From Annona cherimola (lineage: Eukaryota; Streptophyta; Magnoliopsida; Magnoliales; Annonaceae): a stretch of 64,000 nt of DNA. The translations under genes were made by a program, and so were the position numbers. How positions within the stretch are numbered: the stretch's first letter is position 1; each line of letters opens with the position of its first letter. The notes beneath the pieces were generated by a model that saw only the letters and a list, made by a program, of their open reading frames with translations, did not search any database and was not told where the DNA came from. This document shows, piece after piece, positions 11,396 to 24,117 of this stretch. The stretch is from NCBI GenBank assembly GCA_030490835.1, contig CM059977.1, positions 36,043,676 to 36,107,675 on the forward strand, in the 5' to 3' direction.

Positions 11396-13352
11396 TTTAT
11401 ATGCCCTTTAGATGGGCTCAAGATCGAGGCTAGGGAATTGGTCAGAGATGTCATCCAAGGCTTGATTGTACCTAGCCTCATTAGCTTGAGTTAGATAGTT
11501 TCAAAAAGTCTCACTAGTCAAATACTCCTTCTAGATTTGCTCCCTCAACAAGGTCGAAGATGTGACTAGTTGTCCCAAAGGCACAAGAATCAAAGCCAAT
11601 GGTTGCCCTCTTAACTAACCCACCTCCTCCCTCAAAGATAGAATTTTGGTTATTTACACATCAACAGCCTGAGTGATATCTTTCTTGAATAGTTCTAGGT
11701 CAACCAGTGCTCGACCATGCACCTCACAAAGAGAAAATAACTCACTCTTAAATGCTCCATCTCCTTTTCCCTCAAATCCTCTATTGATTTTAAAGTCATG
11801 AGAGCTTCATCCCATTGAAATGTCAGCACCACAAAAAACTAGATTAAGCGGTGGCCCAATAGTATGTTTAGCCTTAGGAGTGCAAAGTCGACAAAATGAG
11901 CTACAACAATTAAGCATGGGCTACTCCCAATTTGTGAGACTTCAAGGAAAATCCTTACAAAGGTCATCATCTCACGAGATAGATTCTGAAACCCCCTTTG
12001 CAGAGATCCATTCTTACCTGTTAGTTGATTAACAAGCAAGTTTCTCTCTACAACCGTCCTCTAAAATAATCCAAGGATTGGCTAAGTCGGATTACCCCCT
12101 ACACCAAAGTTTGCCTCTTCCCTACCTCCTCAGTGAGGGCATGAGCTTAATCTACACTCAGAAGAGTAAGATTTTACTGAAGATGAGTCGTTGCTCAACT
12201 TAATGCTTCAAAGCTTTGAGATGACACTGAAGCAAATTTACTTTATTCTCAGCTTCATGCCAAGGTGATAACCATGCCTTTTGACTAAGTTGTTCACACT
12301 TTATAAACAGCTTTCAATTTCCCTTAGAGGAACCTTCGGAAAAAAAACTTCTCATGAAATGTTGTCAAATAGCCATGGTTCTCCTCTACTATGCAACTAG
12401 CAAAAGCCTTAACGATCTTCTTTATCACCTTCAAGGATCCCGGGGAAGTGATAGGAGGGCTCCACCTTTGCTTCTTTAAGAGGAGCATGGCAGATTTTTT
12501 TTCCTGTCATCACTAATGCAACTCTTTCCTTAGGTGACAACCAATCTAAAAGTTAAAAGAGATCATGATTAAAAAAAACTATCAAAAGCTTACAAGGAGG
12601 AAAACTTTACTTTACTAGAAAACCATAGGCAAACTCCTAAGGTAAGAGGAGTGTCTCATATATTTGCCCTACGGACCTTTTTAGTTAAGCCCAACTGTTG
12701 AAATTATTATGGTGCCTCACATGTGCCCATCAAAGACTTCAGATTGATGTCGATCTTGGCACCATTCATCAGGGACTTGGCAATCTATCTACCACCTTTG
12801 AATGCGTATGAAGGAGAATCTCTCAAGCATGATGTTCTAAGAATTCAAGCTTCACAAAGGGGCCTAAAACCATGGCTAAGCTTCTGGATTATCCCAGAAT
12901 AAAGGCTCGTACATGAAAGGACAACAAGTTAAGGCCTCCAAGTCCATCTAACTCCACTCTTGTCAGGGCCTCCCCTCCAATGGTTGGCACCAAAGGTTGG
13001 GATCTGAGCTGGCGGTGGTATAAGCAACTTCCAATTACTAGCACAACTATACTATTAGTAGGCTTAGGAGGCTCGACAACTTGCATCCTTTCTCTTGTTG
13101 TCTCAGGACCATCCTTAAGACCTCTTGAGAGAGCATTAATACTCTCCGTGACCACTAACTCCTGGCCACTATCATCAAATGCTTAGCATTAATAACAATG
13201 GCCTCCTAAGCCTAAGAAGGAAAGGCAGTCCCCTACAAGATATGCATGTCGTCATTAAAAGTGCACAACGTCACATCTATAACCCCATCTGATTTAAGAG
13301 GAAGGCCCATAAATTGAGCACAACTAGCAAGCACCTTTTAGATTCCAACACT
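11396..13352 (-). pseudogene. Antisense extra-ORF remnant of Tat-like element
   Basis: On the - strand, interrupted frames encode charged, coiled-coil-like protein with segments such as ITKILSLREEVG and NEARYNQALDDISDQFP (about 11430-11680). Upstream on that strand, another 88-codon frame runs 13155 to 12889. The stretch lies downstream of and opposite to the gag-RT remnant, where Tat-lineage elements often carry an antisense accessory ORF (for example Grande gene 23). Similarity to the plant 'putative gypsy-type transposon' family is my impression only. Many stops show it is dead. Confidence 0.4.
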
Positions 13353-15546
13353 TGGAGTGTAATTTCCCGAACGATGACACATAATATAGTCTAAAATGCA
13401 ATATGATAGTAAGATTTTGGGAATCAATGGTCAAATATATAAGAGATTATGTGAGTTAGGGTGAATATGCAAATTCTAGTTATTGAGAACTGAATTGATG
13501 AATTTTGATATATGAATTATTAAAAGTCTAAAATTTCTCATGTATTTTTTAAGTGATTTTGGATATGCAAAAACCTTTAATTTGATTAAAGGATAAATAT
13601 TTCAAATTTAACTTTCATGTGTATATTTTAAACTAAAAAGGATATAACTTGGAGTTGACTAGATTTGAAATATATTTAGTCATGGATGAGATGCCTTGGA
13701 TGTTTATAATGGATGTAGATGATTATGGGAGTGATTTGAATAATAGATTTAATAGATTGATAAAAAATTGGCCTAACTATGGAGTTTAACCTAAAAGAAC
13801 TGAAATAACAACAATGATTGAAGATCATTGACGAAAATTATGATATGAATAAAAATAATTCTAATCATAATTGAAATGGGCTTATGATGCTTGGAAATGA
13901 ATTTTAGATAATGATTTTGAAAATTGAGCCATTTTGGGCTACTAGTGAAAAATTTAATGAAATGAATTTAATATGTGAAATTTTAAAGATAACATGAAAT
14001 TTGATAGTTTCTAGCACTAATGAGATGTTAGATGCATATGTGATATGTGAGAAGTGATTTTGAGATTATGAGAGATGATAAATGCTAGTTGGCCAATCAG
14101 ACCTGTTATAGAGTCAAAACAATTAAAGAGATGTCTTTATGAGCCAAACTTTGTATGAAATATATTTTAATCAAATAAATATCATAAATATAATATTATA
14201 ATAATAAAAAAATGTGTAAGAATGATTAGATTAGTGTTTGAGAATATTTTGTATGGTATAACAATATAAGTTGTGACTAGGTCGAATTATGTTTGGTAAA
14301 ATACATGCTAATATTTATAATGATAGAATTTTGGCTAAAAATTTATTAGTATATAGTGTTTGAAGTTGAAAATCAAACAAAAAAGAATTATTTTAATTGA
14401 AGTTATGTAAAAACAAATATGAGTAAAACAATAGAGTTCAACAAAACCACACGAGGCATGTGATTCCCTTTGAATCGCATAGTAGCAAGTTGTTACAAAG
14501 GAATGGCTTGGGCAAACAACTACATAAGGCCTTATGGTTAACCACACAAGGCTAGGTAGTTGTCTAGAAGTATACATGCGAGGTAGTTCATTTTGCTCGT
14601 TTTTGGCCTAATTCTTCTTCTTTCTCTCATATTTCTTTCTTTGTCTTTCTAACCAGTAAAACGCCATCCTAAACCTTCTTAAAACATATTTGGATGACTC
14701 ATCTAAAATCAAGAAGCATGGATTGCATGGATTCAAGCTAAGGTTTGAAGATATTTTAGAGATTTTTTGGAACAACTAAATTTGAGATAAGTACATTGTT
14801 TTCCTTTGAATCAAAGCATTTATTTGGGTTGCAAATAATATTTTTTTATATTTATTTATGGGAACTAGCTTTTGTTGAATTATGTGGATGGATTTTGTGA
14901 ATTATGGCTTATTTAGATATTATAAAGAAATTGAAAATAAGGAGTTTTGGAGGAAAAATATATGATTGATGAATTGGAAGTGGTTAGAAGTAAATTTTCA
15001 AGAGATTAACATATGTTGGATGGACATTTATGAATTTTACACAAGTTTGCTATGGTTCTTTAATTTTTCTTATGATTTGTTTGATTAAATTCCTAAGCAA
15101 AGCTTAGTGTGTAGAACTTTGGTGATGCAATAGTTGATGCACAGACTTGTTACATGTCCGAATGAGTGTTGTGTAGAATGTGATCCATGATAACTTGATG
15201 GATGTGAATTGTATGATTTAAAATGAGAGTTTGAACTTAATGCTTGAGCATATGGATTGATGAATTATCACGACATCTGCTCAAGACAGTGCCCTAAGCT
15301 GGACCTCAACAAGACCTTTTAATCATACCTAGATAACATTTAATGAATAATTCACAATTTGTGCATAAATATTATGAATAGAGTTCATCCACAGGATCCA
15401 CATATTAATTTATTATAAATTCAAAATAAAAGTCTGAGTATAACATTTCAAATTAAAGAAATTAAAACTACTTTACTATGCTTCGAGAGTCCATACCTAA
15501 CCCTTCTTGTCACGCATCTAAGAGTTAGATGATTCACCATTACTTG

Positions 15547-15862
15547 AAAAGAATGTAATTAACATGGGGTGAGTTCCTAAGAACTCAAATAAGCAAAAAT
15601 TTATTCATTATTCTACCATAACATTCATAAGTAAACATCACCACTAGATAAATGGTAGAGAATAAGAATATTTCACCATTATCAACGAATATGAAAATAC
15701 AAACAAAAGAATGTAATTAACATGGGGTGAGTTCCTAAGAACTCAAATAAGCAAAAATTTATTCATTATTCTACCATAACATTCATAAGTAAACATCACC
15801 ACTAGATAAATGGTAGAGAATAAGAATATTTCACCATTATCAACGAATATGAAAATACAAAC
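15547..15862. repeat. Perfect 158-bp tandem duplication
   Basis: Positions 15547-15704 and 15705-15862 are identical by eye along the whole 158 bp unit (starting aaaagaatgtaattaac, ending aaaatacaaac). This is striking inside otherwise highly diverged sequence, so the event is either recent or an assembly error. Confidence 0.9.
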
Positions 15863-15893
15863 AACTCACCGACTTGACATATAAAGTTAGTTT

Positions 15894-16120
15894 TGGTAGC
15901 CTTCCAGCAAAGCCAAGGACTTACCTTATAATCACATACTGGTAGCCTTCCGGCAATGCTTAAGACCTACCCTATAATCACAGACTAGGCAGCCTTCCAA
16001 CAAAGCCTAGAACCTACCTGTAAATCGCTTAGCAATTAACGAGTACACTTCCAGTAATGCCTAGGACCTACCCTCAAATGAAGCACTAGGTAACCTTCCA
16101 GCTAAGCCTAGGACTTACAA
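15894..16120. repeat. Degenerate tandem repeat, about 45-55 bp units
   Basis: About five imperfect units share a core like 'ggtagccttccagcaaagcc' then 'aggacttacc'. They follow directly after the 158-bp duplication. The array is non-coding and sits in the part of the LTR-like insertion that may itself be an insert. Confidence 0.6.
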
Positions 16121-17640
16121 GAAAACCAACATTAAATCGACTAGGTCCCACACACTTGAATTTCCAACTTTCTTCGTATAAGGCTTATATCAATTAACCT
16201 TCACTTGTAAACCAACACCAATAAATAATGTGTCATGTAATCATTCTCAAATGGTACCACTATACTATAAAAATAATAATTCTACTTGTATGCATGCCAC
16301 CATACTTTGCATATTTTATTATGCTAAGAGAATATTCACACACTAACAAAGATACTCAACTTGTATATCATCCAAAATCCACTTTTATCAACTATTCACA
16401 CTTTGTCATAGTTGGAAACAATGTTAAATCCTAAGTTTAATATTTAGGAATTTTATTACTATCTTAGTGGACCATAATCAAGCAAAATCTCAACAATTAA
16501 CATTTGTGCATCAATATCTTCTAATATTGATCTCTTATGACTAATACGTCCTATCTAATTGATCCAGAATGCCTAAAAATATAGAAATCGACAATTAAAT
16601 CATCAAAGTCGAGCATTCTAAAGCCATGATGTGATTAAATAAAACTAAAATGCTCCATGCACAACTATCTACCAATAACTCACTATGGTAATCTCTTTTT
16701 ATTCAAAACATCTAAAAATGTAGAAATTAACTGTTGGATTATCAAAATTGAACATTTTGGGGACAAGATGTGATTAAATAATTTTGAAAGGCTAAGAGAC
16801 TGCCACGTGTTGCCATCTATCAGGCCAAGCTACTCACTAAGCCACCTTTCTGTGCCTTTCTATGGCTACCTATGCTAGGCTTAAAGAGCCTATGAATGGG
16901 CCTTATGAATGGGTTAGACTATATAAGCGCACAGATCTGCTTTGCTCATCTACAATAGAGCCTATCAACTAAACTAGACTATGAATAGGTCAGGCCTGGT
17001 ACAAGCCCAGCCCAACTCGTGGAAGGGAAAAGGAAAGGAGGTGCACGTGCAAAGTCTATGGGATTTTTTTATAATATTTCCTGCAAATTTCTTGGACAAC
17101 AAATTAAGAGGTTTTTTTTTTGCAATATTTATCTCATGTTTTTCACCCCAAAATTTTCAACTAACTTGCTATTTTTCTCCTATTTTCTAAAAGTACAGCT
17201 TTCTTGAAAAATAAAACTACGCTTCGAGGTGGCTTTTTGCTATTTATTTGCAACCAAATATCGTATAAAATCAACTAAAACTATGAATCTTGAATATTAC
17301 TTCCTCAAAGAATCAATCTGCAATTTCTCTAACATATAAGGGGTCGTTTTGCAATTATAAAAATCACATGGAGTTTTTTGCAAAATTCCTCCCATGGTCA
17401 AATTTCACAGTAGCTTCTTCCTCCCCATCTATGCACTGCTGGTTGGTTTCATGAGCCTGGATACTCACCTAAACACGATCTGATTTCTCTCCTAGGCATA
17501 TATTTTTATTTCTTGTTTAATATATGTCCTCCCAATACTTCTAATTTTGTAAATAACATCAATCTATGGAGTTTGGGATAAGCGGATGAATTTGGTAAAA
17601 GCTTAAAATTCTCACTCATCTTTCAACTATAATGCATATA
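16121..17640. other. Unclassified repetitive sequence
   Basis: No protein frame recognised. A TATA-like ctatataagcgc occurs at about 16919-16930, with spacer of mixed composition around it. Probably the remainder of the insert inside the LTR-like unit. Confidence 0.35.
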
Positions 17641-18614
17641 AATTTTCACTAACCCCAATGGCTCACCCATAAAGGGATTTTCTTAGAGAAACGCAAGAAT
17701 CGTGAGTTTTTTCCTCTCCCTAAAATTCGAGCTCCACCGTCGACCCTACCTCTCTTCTTAAGTGATCTGATATCCGCACCCCTCCTTTCTATATTTGAAA
17801 TGTCTCCTATAAATGTGTTGCTAATGCCCATCTTGTATATTTATTATATGTATATTATTATGACTATTATATATATTTAAAATCTTATCTTACCTCATGT
17901 CCTCCACCTAACATCCAGGAACATGATAATATATTTTATTAATTTTTTTACATGATTATTACATGGATGTTACAATTTTGTAATCTTTATATTAAGATCG
18001 AAGTGGAGGCATAGTTTGGATGAATAATTATGAGGCTAATGTGTGGGTGATAAATTGACATATGTTTAATATTTGGTTGAATTTTGAAATGATTTGACGG
18101 TAGATTTTGCATGCCACATGTTGATTTGATGATTTGAGTCTAGGTTCTTCAGTAATAGTTTGGTTATTTATTTTGACATGATTGTGTGAAATCTCATGTG
18201 AGATAGTTTGTGAAATGAGCATAAGACATGGATTTGGCATGAGAATGATACATTGGCGCGTGAGATGCATGTACATGATTTGTGTAGAATTGTTCATGGC
18301 CCTTGATAGACATGAGAGTAATTCAATTGTACGTATATTTATGGTATGACATGATAATGTGGGGCTAGTGAGAACCCAATGTCTACATTACATGCAGTGG
18401 CATGACAAACATGATTAGTTTAGTCAGGGTTTGCCATTTTTTTCACTCATTGCATCCACTTACAATGTTTACCTAGATCACATGTTTATTTTAATTATTT
18501 TAGCAAAATTGATATTGCATATACCTTGCTGTGAATTAGGCCATGTTGATTCTAGGCTAAGGTGGATTGTGACAGGTATAAGTAGTGTAGTTTTGGATTA
18601 TAGTCTTTTGAGAT

Positions 18615-18822
18615 TGATGTACATGTGAGATGTGAGATGTGAGATATGTATGTATTATATAATATGCAATAAGATGTATATGATATATTAAGATATGACA
18701 TATGAATGTATAGTCTATTGAGGTCTTATTAATGTATTTATAGTTTGTAAATGTATAGCTTACTTTAGCCATGGTTGGTAGCGTTGCTTCCACGTATAGA
18801 TGATGATGATGATGATGAAGAT
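18615..18822. repeat. Simple repeats (gatgtga)n and (gat)n
   Basis: Short microsatellites: 'gagatgtgagatgtgagat' near 18630 and a GAT triplet run at about 18799-18820. Frames reported on the opposite strand through the GAT run are repeat artefacts. Confidence 0.7.
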
Positions 18823-19314
18823 GAGATAACAAAAATGAAAACAATTACAATTTGACTATAGGATTGTTCGAGAAGTGATAAAATTTTTGAAGAAAAATTT
18901 TTTATAGTAAAAGTTTTTAAAATGGAAGAAAATGATATGATAGGGTTAATAATGATAAGTAAAAAGAATAAAGTTAAAATAAATAGTTTAATTGTATGGA
19001 TAGTTATATAGAGATGATTGAAAAGTATGGTAGTATAAAATATATGAAGGAATGATTAAAAATAGGATTATTGAAAAAAGTAAAAAGTTTTAAATTTATT
19101 AAAAGTTTTCGTTGGAAGAATTTGTGTTAAACAAATATCCCCATAATTTAAATATTTTTTGCTGACATATACTTATTTGATATATTAATTTTGGATATCT
19201 ATGGTTTTACATGTATATTTTTATTTATGAGTCCTTTACCTCTTAAATTATAGCAAATCCGGGAAAGATGCCATTGAATCTCCACTAATTCAACTGGTGG
19301 GGTGCTACATAGAG

Positions 19315-20105
19315 ACCTTCCTCCCCTTCTTAAGAGCAATTAACTTGAGAAGCTTTTCTTGCCTGCCTAAAATCTTTGTCAACAAGGATTTCCTCATTAG
19401 CAATAATGACACATCCACCATGTCTGACTTCTTATCAAGTCTTCTCCTCTTCTTGGTAAGACAGTGGTAAGACAAGCACATATCAAAGCAATGAAAATAG
19501 AAGGGAAGTGAACAACCTCGTTATCCTCGAGAATCTACTTCTCAACACAATTACAAATCAAGTGAGAGACTCCACTTTGAAGCTAAGGCCTCATGAAAAT
19601 ACTATGCCACTAGACAATGCACTGCCTCAAGATAAATAGGTGGATTGTCCCATTCTATTGAACATTCCATCCAAAATTCCCATATTAACGACAAAAGAAG
19701 AAGAATTACTCCTTCCACTCATAAATAGAAGAAGGTTTATTTCCCACAAGGAGAGTGTTACCTCAATTGACAAGGTGGAAGAAGCCCTTGCAAGCAATGC
19801 TAATTATCAACAAATAGGTTCATATTGACTTGGCCATTTTGCAAGTTACGCTAAGCAACAAACAATCTTCCAAGCATTGGGAGCACCTTGTGCAAGGACA
19901 ATCTTGTACGATTTTAGAGAATCCTCAATTTTTGCTCAAATGAGAGAGGCAATATTTGTTCAAACAAGAGAGGCACATTCACAAAGAACATAAATTCATG
20001 GACGTAAAGACATCCTCCAAGCATGTTATTGGAGACTAATTGATGCTTGTAAGAATAGAGTCAAAATTAGAGGGGATTTGATACTTAGCTATAATATCCT
20101 CTAAA
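19315..20105 (-). pseudogene. Continuation of antisense extra-ORF remnant
   Basis: Directly after the right target duplication of the LTR insertion, the sequence returns to the composition and style of 11396-13352. It reads as interrupted - strand coding for charged residues, which suggests it was contiguous with that region before the insertion. It ends at the left terminal repeat of the MULE. No intact frame. Confidence 0.35.
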
Positions 20106-20399
20106 GTAATTTTTGCCAATATGTCTTCCTACAAAGTTTGACTAATATTGCATCTATATTCCTACGTTTGCCAAAATTACAAATATGGCCACAAAGTTTG
20201 CACAAATTTGCAAGTGTGTCTCTTTTGTTATATCGTCGTTAGATTTTTTTATATAAAATGATGATAATATCCTTTAAGTCAAATAATATACTTGCATTTT
20301 TTCAAATATTGTAAGAATATTTGTAAAAAAATCTAAAATAATAATATAGGTAAAACTATATAAAATAATGAAATAGAAAATATGGATATAATAGTTGGA

Positions 20400-21282
20400 A
20401 ACATTACAAGACAAAGAGTGCATGCAAATCTGGGGGAAAGAAAAAGAAGCATGTTGATATAAAAGCTGGAGTTAGTTGATTCATGGGAATCAAAGTGTAG
20501 TCAAGTTAAGACTATGAACTAAGCACCGTTTCAGAGGCAACTCGATGTTTATTCTAGGAAGCAATGGTTTGCTTTATTGTTTCTATTTCATTTCTTTAAA
20601 AGATTTTGATACTCGTTGATGTGAAATCTTCATGGTTGTTTTACATAAATTAACTTGAGAAAGAATTCAATTCAAAATCTCAATACTTAAATAGGGTAGT
20701 TGACAACTCTCACTTATTGAAAACACTATCATATTTGAATGAATTGCTCTTGACATTAAGAATAATGTCACCTCTAATTGTGGAGTGAATGCATTGTATT
20801 ATTTTTTATTTATATTTTCCAATTGATGGTTATGTTGGATGATCTTTGCGCTGAATTTTTAGCATGTTTTGAAAAATTTCTGTTGAATTTTGTTTAAAAT
20901 ATGCATAATCGTTGACATTAGACTAGTTTAAACCCCACTTTGAACTCTTATCCCTCCTTAAGTAGACTACAATTAGGACTTTAAAATTTTTGAGTTGAGC
21001 AAATAATTGGATATCAGTGGGATGTTGAATTTATTTTTGAGTATATGCTCGTCGAAAATACCCATATTTTTTCCTAAATTGCTTGATAAAACTAATATAT
21101 CAAGGCACTCATTCTATTTTTCTTTCAAACCTAGAGTAATTCTATCTAATTTGTAAAAAGTTATTTTTGATAAACACAATTGGTAAATTAGATAATATAA
21201 TTTTTCCCATATATATAAAAATTTCATTTTTTAAAAGAATTTTCAAGGCTAATATTCAACTTGACTTGTTTGTAGGACATGA
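20400..21282. other. MULE interior lacking catalytic domain
   Basis: Between the transposase fragment and the left TIR there is no recognisable DDE domain. AT-rich sequence with frequent stops; probably deleted or eroded transposase plus subterminal sequence. Confidence 0.4.
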
Positions 21283-22735
21283 TTAACACATTCTTTTCTC
21301 TAATTGTTCTACTTTAGCATAAACTCTCCATGTATAATCCTTCATTTTGCACTTCGCAATAACCTTTTTACATTCACTCCTTACATAAACCAAGTTGAAG
21401 TGATTTTGAATAACATACTCTACAAGAGCTCTTCTAAGTAAATGGATAATTAGAATGCAGACCAATGGATAAAGTTGGATTAGACAAGTTGACCTCTTTA
21501 AATTTCATGTTATGTCTCAACTCCCTCGGCTCCCTTTGTTCTCTATCACATAATCCTTCTAACTCGTGCGCTGAATTGTTCTCTTCTTCATATAACAGTT
21601 CTTCAAAAAAAATTTCTGGTAGTTGATCATGTGTAGGCTCAATGTGACTGGAATGTGTATCGTTGTGTTCTAAAAAATTATATCAAATAAGAGCACATTA
21701 TAGAAAGCTTTAAAAGCCATATAGTTACGTTAGTGAAGATAAGATAAGCCATATAGTTATATCAGTGAAGATAAGTGTTTCAAAAAAGATAGTTTCACCT
21801 ACTTCTACACAAACTGCTACCTCTATGTTAGATATAGTCATTTCTTTTACTTTTTGATTTGATGGTTTAGCTACACTCTCATGTATGTCTTGGTTAGATG
21901 CAAACAATTCGTTCACAAAAAATTCATTGTCAATTGCTGCATCTTCACCTGTTTTGTTTGTTAGTTGGATCCATTTAATCTATCAAAGTCTTCATGTAAG
22001 GCTACACAATAAACAAATTGTTAGTACACATGATATCTATTTTTTTTAATGAAATAAAAATTGGGTGTATCTGGTTATACTGTCTATTTCCAACAAATTT
22101 TGTAGATGACAAAATACCTTATGTTGCACCCTCTTTTATTTGCTCCAATAATTTACTTACATTCAATGAAAGAGAAATAAAATAAGATATCATCTAATAT
22201 CATAAATAACAACAAATTTTCAAGTCACAAATATGGACAATTTGATAATACCTTGGTTTGCACAGTTTTCAACCCCATGGATAGAACTAATGCTGCTTTC
22301 CAATTGTGTATTCACTTTGCCCATTTCAAGATGCCCTATTTGGTTATTGGTTTTCCTCATACGAATCTTCTTGAAAACATATGTTGGAATCTCTTTCAAT
22401 TTTCTCCAATTTTGTGAAGAGGTGTACTTGTCAAACATTTGCACCAAGTCAACATCTATTTTTAGCTTTCCAATTGCTACAAATAGATCCACCTCTGAAA
22501 TTTTTTAACTTAAATCAATCTTATCTTGTGGAATTTTTACAATCATTGATATTTAGTCTAATATCTCCAGCATATTATATCTCTTTGGACCGACAAATTC
22601 ATAATGAACTTGTCCCCTTATGTGTCTCACTAGCTTCCTGTTGAAGTTTTTGTGTAGAGCCCCGCCAAAATGACAAGCTAATTTAAGTCCACCTACTTCC
22701 ATGGCTACACATATGTAAGAAGTATAAGTTAACAT
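21283..22735 (-). pseudogene. MuDR-type transposase N-terminal fragment
   Basis: Three broken - strand frames are collinear. 22735-22553 has a FGGALHKNF and VGPKRYNMLEILD segment, like the N-terminal module of plant MULE transposases. 22492-22220 continues it. 21465-21283 carries LLRRALVEYVIQNHFNLVYV followed by SECKKVIAKCKMKDYTWRVYA, which fits the MuDR DNA-binding domain (alternating aromatic and basic residues, C...W pattern). The DDE catalytic part and the SWIM zinc finger are absent downstream, so the element is non-autonomous. Confidence 0.6.
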
Positions 22736-23589
22736 TAATGCCCAATAAAATAGAATATAATTGCATGAAAATCAAAAATATAATAACAAATATAGACATA
22801 GATGAACTGCTCATGAAAAGATGAATTTCACATACCAAAAGTGTGCTGCTACAAAGAAGATAGTGAAAGGAAGGTATTCATCATTACCATATTCTTTACC
22901 ATCTTTATGCATCTTGTAATCATTTTTGTATGTTTATCTTTCTTTAACTCTAAACTTGGGTTGTAACTGAATTTGTAATGTTATTTAGATATCTAAGATT
23001 TCATATCTATATTTAAATCAACTTATGTAACAAAGCACATAGAATGAAGAATTTATTTATTGCCACTGATTCACTGGACACCTTTTTCCTACTATGGGTA
23101 GTAGTAAATAATGAATGTGGCCATGGAGGAATTAAAAAAATAGAGTATGGGACCACATTGTGGACCCTATCTTCAAAAGAGCATATGCTCATCTTTCCAA
23201 TGCATACCTGCCTAATAAGACAACTCAACCATGATAAGTTTTTCATTCAACAATAACTCTCACGTCAACCAAGCACAAATATAAAATTGTAGATTTAGCA
23301 ACAGTCCCACTACCCACTACACATCTATTTACTGTTATCCACCATTTCAGTTGTTTTCTTTTTCCAACGGCAACCCTATGACACTCAAAAATAGGTACAA
23401 ATCCCATTTAAAGATCAAACATAGCCACATAGTTTAGTGTCCATAATAAGCAAATAATGTAGTTGATAATAGTGTAACATCATCGTATTAAAAAAATATG
23501 AACAATTGCTATTTGTGAGCAGCATGCAACAGTTATATACAGTCACAATAACAATAATAGCATGCATCTAAGTAATGATTTCAGGGATA

Positions 23590-23860
23590 CTTAGATGGAA
23601 AAGAACGATTGCTATTTGTGAGAGGTGTTGGGTAACCGGCTATGGCAATGGGGCAGCAATGTGGCGACAATGGTGATGGCTTGGCAACAATGGCAACAGC
23701 ACAGCGGTGGTGATGGTGATGGCTCAATAGCAATGGCGATGGCAATGGCGCTACAGTGGCGTTGGGGCAAGCCGGCTTTGAATCTCCTTTGCAATGAGAC
23801 ATGGGATCAAAGGAAACGAAAAGTGAGAAATGGGGCTGATCCACGAGCCTAATTGGAAGG
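23590..23860. repeat. GC-rich (ggn/caa) low-complexity block in the MULE
   Basis: A run of 'ggcaatggggcagcaatg' and 'ggtggtgatggtgatggc' variants sits just inside the right TIR. It is far richer in G+C than the surrounding MULE. Frames on both strands are open only because of the triplet-like repeat. It could be minisatellite or a captured fragment; no gene was recognised. Confidence 0.5.
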
Positions 23861-24117
23861 TCATTTTCAGATGACATCTTTTATTTAGCTACACATTCTG
23901 TTCTATTAAATATCTACTATTATTGTGGATATAAATGCAAATATGAGCAAACTACGTGGGAGTAATATGCTATTTTTGAAACTGTGTGGATATATATGCA
24001 ATTAGCATCGAACTTTGTGGGAATATATGCAAATTAATCTTCTTAAATATTGTGATTTGATTTTATATTCTCTTGTATTTTCTTGAGGGTAAGCAAAATT
24101 TCAAGTATGGGAGAATT

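Larger units (their letters stand above)
13358..19309 (+). mobile_element. Large solo-LTR-like insertion with internal insert
   Basis: It begins TGTAATTTCCCG and ends GGGGTGCTACA, the TG...CA pattern of an LTR. It is flanked by TGGAG (13353-13357) and TAGAG (19310-19314), a 5-bp target duplication with one mismatch. The sequences on each side (antisense ORF remnant) look continuous, supporting insertion. The ends resemble Del/Tekay-like gypsy LTRs. About 15262-17640 differs in character, in part reading like LTR sequence on the - strand, so the 5.95-kb unit is probably one LTR with a further insertion. No polyprotein was found inside. Confidence 0.5.
20110..24050 (-). mobile_element. Decayed Mutator-like element with long TIRs
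   Basis: The left arm (about 20110-20230: 'ccaatatgtcttcctacaaa', 'aaatatggccacaaagtttg') is repeated in reverse complement at about 23920-24050 ('caaactacgtgggagtaata', 'atcgaactttgtgggaatat'). This gives terminal inverted repeats over 100 bp long at moderate identity. Inside, - strand frames encode the N-terminal half of a MuDR-type transposase. Long TIRs plus this protein identify a MULE. I could not fix the target duplication. Confidence 0.6.

Noticed and set aside
13358..19309. A complete LTR retrotransposon with two LTRs
   Set aside because: The first part (13358-15260) and last part (17650-19309) do not repeat each other, and no gag-pol lies between them; a single LTR with an insert fits better.
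23581..23877. 98-codon frame in the GC-rich block as a protein
   Set aside because: His/Pro/Ala-rich translation of a triplet-like repeat; three frames are open at once.
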